From NCBI GenBank assembly GCA_018136815.1, contig CM030933.1:2425344-2489343 (forward strand): a DNA stretch of 64,000 nt. The letters are read 5' to 3'. The translations under genes and the position numbers were made by a program. The notes under the pieces were generated by a model. It made no database searches and had not been told where the DNA came from. It saw only the letters and a program-made list of their open reading frames with translations. This document shows positions 56,585-64,000 of the stretch, piece by piece. The DNA is from Isochrysis galbana. Taxonomy: Eukaryota; Haptophyta; Isochrysidales; Isochrysidaceae. Each line of letters starts with the position of its first letter. Positions within the stretch are counted from its first letter, which is position 1.

Positions 56585-58060
56585 ACCTCTCCACACACAC
56601 TCTCTTCCTCCTCCCACACTCTTCTCTCCTCCCACACTCTTCTTCTCGTCCCTCTCTCTTCTCTCCTCCCACACTCTTCTTCTCGTCCCTCTCCCTCCAC
56701 ACACACTCTCTTCCTCCTCCCACACTCTTCTCTCCTCCCACACTCTTCTTCTCGTCCCTCTCTCTTCCTCCTCCCACACTCTTCTTCTCGTCCCTCTCCC
56801 TCCACACACACTCTCTTCCTCCTCCCACACTCTTCTCTCCTCCCACACTCTTCTTCTCGTCCCTCTCTCTTCCTCCTCCCACACTCTTCTTCTCGTCCCT
56901 CTCCCTCCACACACACTCTCTTCCTCCTCCCACACTCTTCTCTCCTCCCACACTCTTCTTCTCGTCCCTCTCTCTTCCTCCTCCCACACTCTTCTTCTCG
57001 TCCCTCTCCCTCCACACACACTCTCTTCCTCCTCCCACACTCTTCTCTCCTCCCACACTCTTCTTCTCGTCCCTCTCTCTTCCTCCTCCCACACTCTTCT
57101 TCTCGTCCCTCTCCCTCCACACACACTCTCTTCCTCCTCCCACACTCTTCTCTCCTCCCACACTCTTCTTCTCGTCCCTCTCTCTTCCTCCTCCCACACT
57201 CTTCTTCTCGTCCCTCTCCCTCCACACACACTCTCTTCCTCCTCCCACACTCTTCTCTCCTCCCACACTCTTCTTCTCGTCCCTCTCTCTTCTCTCCTCC
57301 CACACTCTTCTTCTCGTCCCTCTCCCTCCACACACACTCTCTTCCTCCTCCCACACTCTTCTCTCCTCCCACACTCTTCTTCTCGTCCCTCTCTCTTCCT
57401 CCTCCCACACTCTTCTTCTCGTCCCTCTCCCTCCACACACACTCTCTTCCTCCTCCCACACTCTTCTCTCCTCCCACACTCTTCTTCTCGTCCCTCTCTC
57501 TTCTCTCGTCCCTCTCTCTTCCTCCTCCCACACTCTTCTTCTCGTCCCTCTCCCTCCACACACACTCTCTTCCTCCTCCCACACTCTTCTCTCCTCCCAC
57601 ACTCTTCTTCTCGTCCCTCTCTCTTCTCTCCTCCCACACTCTTCTTCTCGTCCCTCTCCCTCCACACACACTCTCTTCCTCCTCCCACACTCTTCTCTCC
57701 TCCCACACTCTTCTTCTCGTCCCTCTCTCTTCTCTCCTCCCACACTCTTCTTCTCGTCCCTCTCTCTTCTCTCGTCCCTCTCTCTTCCTCCTCCCACACT
57801 CTTCTTCTCGTCCCTCTCCCTCCACACACACTCTCTTCCTCCTCCCACACTCTTCTTCTCGTCCCTCTCTCTTCCTCCTCCCACACTCTTCTTCTCGTCC
57901 CTCTCCCTACACTCTCTTCCTCCTCCCACACTCTTCTCTCCTCCCACACTCTTCTTCTCGTCCCTCTCTCTTCTCTCCTCCCACACTCTTCTTCTCGTCC
58001 CTCTCCCTCCACACACACTCTCTTCCTCCTCCCACACTCTTCTTCTTCTCGTCCTCCTTC
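56585..58060. repeat. Polypyrimidine minisatellite, higher-order period about 105 bp
   Basis: Units built from CCTCCTCCCACACTCTTCTTCTCGTCCCT blocks plus CCACACACACTCTCTTCC recur about every 105 bp, for example at 56803, 56908, 57013, 57118 and 57223, with block deletions and duplications toward 57480-57950. The strand is almost pure pyrimidine. The minus strand therefore has no stops and all three minus frames stay open (Arg/Glu/Lys-rich). I do not regard any as coding. Confidence 0.95.
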
Positions 58061-58695
58061 TCCTCAGCTTCTTTCCGTACCAACGCCCTCCCAATAAAAA
58101 AACCAAGGGCGCCTGCTGGGGGCTGCTTCTCCTATTCTCTCCTCCCATCTTCTGTTCTCCTCTTCTCCTGCCCTGCTCTTCTCTTCTCTCCCCACTCCCC
58201 CAAAATATTTTTCTCTCCCCCACTTTTTCCTCCTATCTCCCTCTCTCTCTCTCCCCGGTCCGGCCGCAGTGGTGTGGCCGTCCCCGTCGCCCAACCACTA
58301 CTTTTCTCTCTCTCTCTCTCTCTCTTCACAGCCTTCTCCCCCCCTTTCTCTCCTCTCCCTCTCCCTCTCTCTCTCCTCTCCTCCTGCGCTCCGTCCCGGG
58401 TTGGCCGTCCCCGTCGCCCAGCCACTTCTCTTCTCTCTCTCTTTCTCTTCTCAATCTCTTCTCCTCTCCCCCCAACGCCTCCTCCCTCTCCTCACCTCCC
58501 CCGCTCCTCCTCTCACCCTCTCACCCCCCAGGACAAATATAATACCGCCCTCGGCCCCAGCCCCTCTCTCGTCGTTCTCCCTCTAGAGCACCTGTGTTCT
58601 CTTTTCTCTAAACAACTTCCCTTCTAACGTCTAACCCCCCCCCTTTTCCCTGCTCTTCTCGCCACAATCTCCCCCCCCCCCCCCCCTTCTCTCTC
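58061..58695. other. CT-rich leader to the 58696 gene
   Basis: Pyrimidine-rich with CCGTCCCCGTCGCCCA(A/G)CCA present twice (about 58278 and 58409, spacing about 131 bp) and a C-run at 58672-58686 just before the ATG. It probably holds the promoter/5' UTR. Confidence 0.55.
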
Positions 58696-60735
58696 ATGCT
58701 GGTGGTGCTCTCCGTCGCCGCCCTCGCGCTCTCCACGCCACTCGCACTCTCCACGCGGGGCTTGCGCTTGCGTGAGGCGCGCATGACGGCTCCGGCAGGC
58801 GTCGGCGCGCCCGCTGATACCGAGTGGCGCCCAGAGGGCTCGCACGGCACCGGATACAGGTTCATGCCACTCGACACCGTCTCCGATGAGCCGGGACCCA
58901 TGCTGGTGAGAGGCTTCTACACGAGTGGGGGAGGGCTTCTAGGATGGGAGGAGGAGGGGACGGGGATCGAGGGAGGTGGGGGAGGGGAGGCGGGGGGGGG
59001 GGGGGAGGAGGAGTTTGTGGCTCGGGGACCAAGCAGGGAGGTAGTGAGTGGTGAGAAACGGTGGCTGGCTGCCCACTCGTCCCTGGTGGACGCCTTCCAC
59101 GAGGAGCCCAGCGCCACGCAGGTGAAGAGGTCGCCGGTGGCTGTACAGGCTGCATTAGGTCAAAACCTACCTGAGGTTGAGAGGGGTAGATCGAGCTGGT
59201 ATGCGCTCGTGCCTCTTGACAGAGGTTTCGATGAACCGGGAGCTGTAGCTCTTCTGGTGAGGGCCTACTGGAGGTTTCTGAGGAGCTCCAGGCATCGAGA
59301 GGTGATTGGGGCAGGAAGAGTGCCAATTGATGCCGCTCATGAGTCCCTTACAAGTTTAGGGCCAGGCTTCCGTGGGCTGCAGGGGCGCCCACGAAGGTTT
59401 GGGAGCGTGAAAGAGTGCGGAGCGTGGAAGAGAGCGGCTGCAGGCCATGTGCCACTCGACAGTCCCTGATAAGCCATTCACTGTGCTCGCAAGAGGCGGC
59501 TTGGGGTACGAGCGGGACTGGGATTGCAGCCGAGGGTTTGGATTGGGACTGGGGAGGGCTTCTGAGGGGGTTTCTGAAGCTGGGAGGGCTGTGGGGTGCT
59601 ACAAGAGTGGCGTTCAGGGGGGGAATACATAGTCATGATGGAAGATCTCTGATGGGATGAGGACCATTCAAGTTGTAGTGATGAAGGAAGGGGTGGGTGG
59701 GGAGCTAATAGGCATTGTGAGTGAGGCGGAGCACCATGCAAATGTTCCGTGCCACTTCGAACGCAGTGTGACAACCAGCCGTGACCTCATTTCGATGCAA
59801 GATCACAAGGGGCTGCTGCGGAGCTTTAGTTGCTCGAGCGTAGGGTGATCTCGAACGATTCGAATTGGTGTGACTGCATGCCACTCGACCAGCTTCGATT
59901 GAGTCTGGCCCCCTTTTTTGTGAAGGAGGCTTTGCTGGTGGCCTGGACGAGATAGAACTCTAATGGAGGTTGGACGTCGGGAGGATCAGGGTACTAGGGC
60001 TAGGGGAACGGAGGCGGGTAACGATGCACTGAAAAGGGGGTCAATAGCGGGAGTTCTATCACTGCAGCAGGCGCAGTAGCATCACTGGCAAAGGGAGCAT
60101 CGCCTCTGCAGGGCGGCACTGGTGTGAGGGTTCTGGCCACGACGTCTCCTTGCCGAGCTTGTACTCATTTTCTCATCTGCTCGCCCACCACCTCCGAACG
60201 CAGCTCGCCATCGCCGGCATGTACCCTGGCCTCACAGCAGATGAGCTGCTCGCGCCACAGCCGCTCCCGTTTGCGGAGCCGGGTCGCTGGAACTACCACC
60301 GGCTTACGCCGGAGGGTCAACCCGGAGGTTTCGTCGCCCTACCGGGATCGGACCTCGTCCTCGCCCGTCCGAACACTGTCGCTGTAGTGTGCAGTAGCAC
60401 CTCGCTGGGTGTCGGTATCGCCGACGGACAAGAACATGAATGTATTGCGCTCATCGACCGGTCAGATGAGGCGGTGAGTGCGCGCAACGCTTGCTGGTGT
60501 CACCTACAAGCCGATTTGGAAGAATGCCGCAGCCAGTCAGCCCTTCCCAACCTCAATGCACGCGCCCTACGAGCCCGCCACAAATTTGGTGCGCCTTTCA
60601 CAGGTCGAAGACCCGGCTGAGCTTGACCCGCGCCAGTTCTACGCCCTCGCCGATGATGCCGGTAAGGTGCACATCAGGTGGGTCGAATCGCTGCCGTCCG
60701 GCTGGCGCGTGCTCGGTCGCCTTCTGTACACCCAG
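58696..60735 (+). CDS. Putative secreted protein, incompletely resolved exons
   Basis: Exon 1 (58696-58905) encodes a leader (MLVVLSVAALALSTPLALST) and about 70 residues ending PLDTVSDEPGPML before a GTGAGA donor. A second coding block (about 60112-60472) reads DVSLPSLYSFSHLLAHHLRT, GRWNYHRLTPEGQPGGFVAL and HECIALIDRSDEA. It is followed in a different frame by 60478-60735 (VTYKPIWKN; PATNLVRLSQVEDPAELDPR; IRWVESLPSGWRVLGRLLYTQ) up to a CAG|GTGAGT donor. The frame change near 60475 is too tight for an intron and suggests a single-base indel. Exon 1-to-2 phasing is not resolved, and further exons to about 61000-61330 are possible. No domain is recognised. Confidence 0.45.
58857..59470 (+). repeat. 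Degenerate tandem copies of the exon 1/donor region
   Basis: CCACTCGACACCGTCTCCGA at 58868 is echoed at about 59212 (CCTCTTGACAGAGGTTTCGA), 59329, 59451 and 59882, at intervals of roughly 120 bp or multiples. In coding terms these read PLDTVSDEPG, PLDRGFDEPG, PIDAAHES and PLDSP. They lie within the presumed first intron. Confidence 0.4.
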
Positions 60736-62130
60736 GTGAGTTCGAGCTCATATCCATAGTCGCCCGAGGCTGTTCCGCGAGCTTTTTCTAGCAGCAGCCC
60801 TCCGAATAGTACGGGCACCGGGAAAGGACATTAGACCGGGTACCTCTCACCAAGCGGTCGCATCACTCCACCCACTCTAGCGGACAGCTGGACAAGCGAC
60901 CCAATCTTGATCCAGCTCACATACTCAATGTGATCCCCGCGCAGTTGCCCAACGTCAAGGCGGGCAAATCGCAGGGTGGTTTTGCCGAGATGGACGACAA
61001 TTTCGAGTTTTAAAGGCTGCATTTGTCTAGTGCTTGCTTCTGTGATGCTACGCGCTGTCCTACACGTGAAACGCACGGGTTGGAAGGTGCACACCGAGCG
61101 CGACGTCCAGGCGCTGAAACCAGACGCCTACGGCGTCTTGCCGCCGTGTCGCACGCTCAAGGCATGTCGATCCATTCGCTTCTCGCTGCACATGCTCTAC
61201 TTGCGGCATAACGCCATCTTTTTGGTGTGGGGTGTTGGTGTGGGTTGTGCCGACGTACAGCCACCCGCATTGAATGCAGCGCCCGTGACAAGTGAGGTAC
61301 AAGGCACGCGACGTCTGCATTCGTGCACCAAGGAACACAACTGTTGACTTATGAGCACTTCTCGTATATCGTTTAACAATATATAGGCACTACAGCTACT
61401 ATGGAGCCCATGACTGTAGCTGTAGGGCCAGTGCAGGAGTAGGAAAGGCGCTCGCCGGCTAACTGCTAACTTAGCAACAACCCCACTGAGCTCTGGCTAT
61501 GGACTTATGCTTGCAGCTCGCAGATATTTGTCATACTAGTATGTCTTAGGTGGGAGCGTGTCGTGTTATTAGCACTAGCACGGCACCCCCCGCAAGCTAG
61601 GGCTAGGTAGGACTACTATTGCCAATGACATTCCAATGATAGAACAAATTGGCTCTGGCTGCGCAGAGTGCTGTGAGGCTCTGGCTGGTGTATGTGATGG
61701 AGTGGAAGGACTGTGGATGGTAGTAACATGAGAAGTACAGGACGAAGGGAGCATGGGGGACGAAGTGACACGGGCGGGGGAAGCACGCGTGGGCAAGGGT
61801 GAGATCGGCAGGGGTCGATCTCAGCCGACATGAGGACGAGCAAGACGAGCACGGAGCACGCAGGCAGACCTGAGGGGCACGAGAGCGCTCGAGCGGTGGC
61901 GCTGAGCGTAGGCGTAGGAGAAGCCGAAAGGGAGAAGACACTCACGGGGAAAGGGACGCGCGCGGGGGGAGGAAACACGCGGGAAAAGAGAAGGATGAAA
62001 CGAGGCCGGAAAAACAAGGGAACACTCGGGGAGGGAACGGGGAGGGGAGAGAGGGGGGGAGACTCCCGCGGGCCCGCCGGGGGGGGGGGGGGGGAGACGA
62101 ACCTAACAGGCGATGCAGGGAGGGAGGGAG
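60736..62130. other. Region with weak coding potential on both strands, then G-rich intergenic
   Basis: 60880-61015 (plus, ending AEMDDNFEF stop) and 61060-61340 (plus, VKRTGWKVHTERDVQALKPD) are protein-like and could be 3' exons of the 58696 gene. The minus strand over 60831-61000 is equally open, so I leave them uncalled. 61800-62100 is GA/G-rich, with a G-run at 62080-62093. Confidence 0.3.
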
Positions 62131-62137
62131 GAGGGAG

Positions 62138-62286
62138 GGGGCGTCGGAGCGTGACAACAGAGAGGGGGTCACGCGGGGAAACCTAATGGCGGGAGAAACG
62201 CAATACAGGGAGGGGGGCATCGGAGCGTGGCGACGGGGAGGGAGTCACTCACGCGGGAGCGGGGAAACCTAACGGCGGGAGAAATG
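62138..62286. repeat. Two-unit tandem repeat, about 80 bp
   Basis: CATCGGAGCGTG (or CGTCGGAGCGTG), then GGGAAACCTAA(T/C)GGCGGGAGAAA, occur at 62141-62200 and 62218-62285 with small indels. Confidence 0.75.
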
Positions 62287-62754
62287 TACAAGGGGAAATG
62301 AGCAAACCCCTTTACCCGCAACATTAGCATTATGAGTCACGAGCGCTACAATGTCGGATCAAGCTCGCGCTTGATCGTGGCAAGTCTCAGCGTGGGTAGG
62401 GCATGGAGTGTAGAGAAGTCTTGAGAGAGGGGGGGGGGAGGGCGCGCTACATCGCGACGAGGAAAGACGAAACACCACTCCACATCGCTCACTCACCAAC
62501 GAGCCAACGAGAAAACTCCGAAAACTAACGCTAACGCAACATCGTACCAATGGAACGAGAGACAAACGAATTCAAATTCGACGTGCAATGTGCAATGTGG
62601 CAGAGCTTCGAGGCAACTCATTGGCTCATTGGCGAAAACAAAACTCACTCGATTTTCTTATTTTCTTTGCACACACCTCGCATTGATAGAAGCACCGCAT
62701 CCGCCTAGAGTATAAAATACTCTCGATGCTGGATGCGACGTGGTGGGGGTGTGT

Positions 62755-62935
62755 GTTTGGGTGATTGAACGCCTTTTCATGTCTTGGGTGGTGGTGGGTG
62801 GTTGAACGCTTCTCCATGTCCATGTCTTGGGTGGTGGTGATTGAACGCTTTTGCCCATGTCTTGTATTGTGGGTGATCGAGCGCTTTTCCATGTCTATCT
62901 GTCTTGGGTGGTGGTGATTGAACGCTTCTCGCCGC
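62755..62935. repeat. Minisatellite GATTGAACGCTTTTCCAT family, locus 2
   Basis: Five imperfect units contain TTGAACGC and CATGTCTTGGGTGGTGGTG. The terminal GGTGATTGAACGCTTCTCGCC is the same end as at 53550, so both loci derive from one ancestral array or mobile unit. Confidence 0.8.
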
Positions 62936-63847
62936 ACCGGGACTTTTGATGGCTCGCGCCTTCATCGGGGCGAAAGACGAAAGAGAGCTGTGAAGAGAGA
63001 GCGGACGGACCCGCCGGCTGAGCCGCCCGGCCCGCTCTCGGTGGTCCGTGGCTCTCAACCCCCTCCCCTTATTTATACTAAATCTTATTGCCACTGTGGC
63101 CCGTGCACTCGCACGCCGCATAACAAGCAACACAACAGCAAAGCGGCTGCGCCCACAAACCACACACGGCGCACGCACACATCACAAGCCCGCTAAGTGC
63201 CAAGTAAGAAGTAAGTGCCAAACAACATGCAAACTCGCAACAAACCGGCTACGACGGGCTAGAGAGACTGGGCGGGTCGCTATGGAAAGCTCTCGCAGGG
63301 CTCGGCGGGTGCGCCGTCGACCGGGAGGCTGATACTATTGTGACATATGATGTAAAATAAGCTGTTCTATGCGCGACACGCAACGCACACGAGCGCACGG
63401 CGGTGCTCTCTGTTGCGTTAGAAGGTAACACGTGATCCGTCATGCGGGTAGGAGCAGGCGCTACTCTCTTATGGTTCATTTTATGTTGCAAATGAGAACA
63501 GAAGGTAACGGTCCGACGCCTTGTGCGTACGCCGCGGACGGTGCGTGCGTGTGTTCATACGTAAGCATACTTTATTTGGGCAGGAGCGCTGTCGTTGCTT
63601 ACCGAGGACGCAGCCGTCAGCAGCACTACGAACCACAAAGCGCTTTTGTGGTGCGTGTCACTGCCGGTACGATGAGGCCAGATTTAACAATTACCAAGTG
63701 TTACTCAAGAGGCATCCCGTTCTATGGAATCGCCGTGGCCCTGCTTGAGCTAGAGGTGATGGTGTGCACTGATTTCCTAGAGGCTCATTTGCTGAAAATG
63801 GCGAAAAGAGGCCGCGCTCTGGCGCCTCGACGCGATTGTGCATGGTT
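62936..63847. other. Intergenic, no gene recognised
   Basis: Short frames on both strands lack motifs. ACATCACAAG and AAGTAAGAAGTAAG microrepeats are present. Confidence 0.4.
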
Positions 63848-63999
63848 ACCGATGCATGCACCTGATGCGCGTCTTGAAAGGCGTGACTGAAATTCCTTCT
63901 CTGATGCAGTGGACGATATGCTGGGAGTGCTCTCGGGAACCACCGATGCATGTACCCGATGCGCGTCGTTGAAGGTGTGGCTGAAATTCTTTCTATGAT
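63848..63999. repeat. Tandem repeat of about 92 bp, runs to the window edge
   Basis: ACCGATGCATGCACCTGATG at 63848 and ACCGATGCATGTACCCGATG at 63940 begin two units that both continue CGCGTC...TGAAATTC(C/T)TTCT. The array may continue beyond the window. Confidence 0.7.
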
Positions 64000-64000
64000 A

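Noticed and set aside
56540..58223. Three overlapping long minus-strand ORFs (about 430-550 codons)
   Set aside because: They are translations of the 105 bp polypyrimidine tandem array in all three minus frames. There are no stops because the strand is purine-only, and there is no non-repetitive domain.

Overview
The window is nuclear DNA of a GC-rich unicellular eukaryote, most likely a plastid-bearing alga. It has interrupted genes with short GT-AG introns (roughly 75-240 bp), long GA/CT microsatellites, retroelements with target-site duplications, and a Der/EngA double GTPase with a targeting-type N-terminus of the kind found in plastids. I cannot name the lineage. There are no operons, no CRISPR array, and no tRNA or rRNA gene that I trust.

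Layout. At 1.0-3.9 kb lies a secreted or membrane Pro-rich surface protein with one homopolymer frameshift. SINE-like repeats follow at 4.7-5.6 kb. At 6.0-7.1 kb is an AT-richer patch with two small ORFs, one resembling nucleocytoplasmic large DNA viruses of algae, abutting a cytochrome b561-like exon fragment at 7.1-7.3 kb. A four-exon CDK10/CDK11-like kinase occupies 7.7-10.1 kb (minus). From 11 to 23.6 kb there are two 870-900 bp copies of a dispersed repeat (called R1 here), a 1.1 kb LINE-derived element and two unrecognised genes. UDP-N-acetylglucosamine pyrophosphorylase (UAP1), six exons, is at 23.7-25.8 kb (minus). A low-complexity belt runs from 25.9 to 28.9 kb. An eight-exon diaphanous-type formin is at 28.9-34.4 kb. 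At 35.2-38.8 kb is a LINE-family element with both termini and a 19 bp duplication but no reverse-transcriptase core. An unrecognised gene is at 39.9-40.9 kb (minus). Der/EngA, five exons, is at 41.7-44.7 kb. A kinesin-light-chain-type TPR protein with an acylation-type N-terminus is at 46.9-49.1 kb. More SINE-like and R1 copies lie at 49.8-50.7 kb. A two-exon SRPBCC-like protein, probably organellar, is at 51.8-52.6 kb (minus). A divergent pair, ankyrin-repeat protein (minus) and CYTH phosphatase (plus), lies at 54.3-56.2 kb. A 1.5 kb polypyrimidine minisatellite and a poorly resolved secreted-protein gene occupy 56.6-61.3 kb. The last 2.5 kb holds short tandem repeats.

The genes do not form one pathway. 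They are cytoskeleton (formin), cell-cycle or splicing kinase, nucleotide-sugar synthesis (UAP1), organelle ribosome assembly (Der) and scaffolds (TPR, ankyrin). I reconstructed 20 introns by hand from reading frame and family similarity; 17 of the donors read GTG. The most unusual material is the repeat landscape: an RT-less LINE with two intact ORFs, a shorter relative sharing its 5' hairpin, SINE-like elements sharing the LINE's tail, and R1 with conserved internal hairpins.
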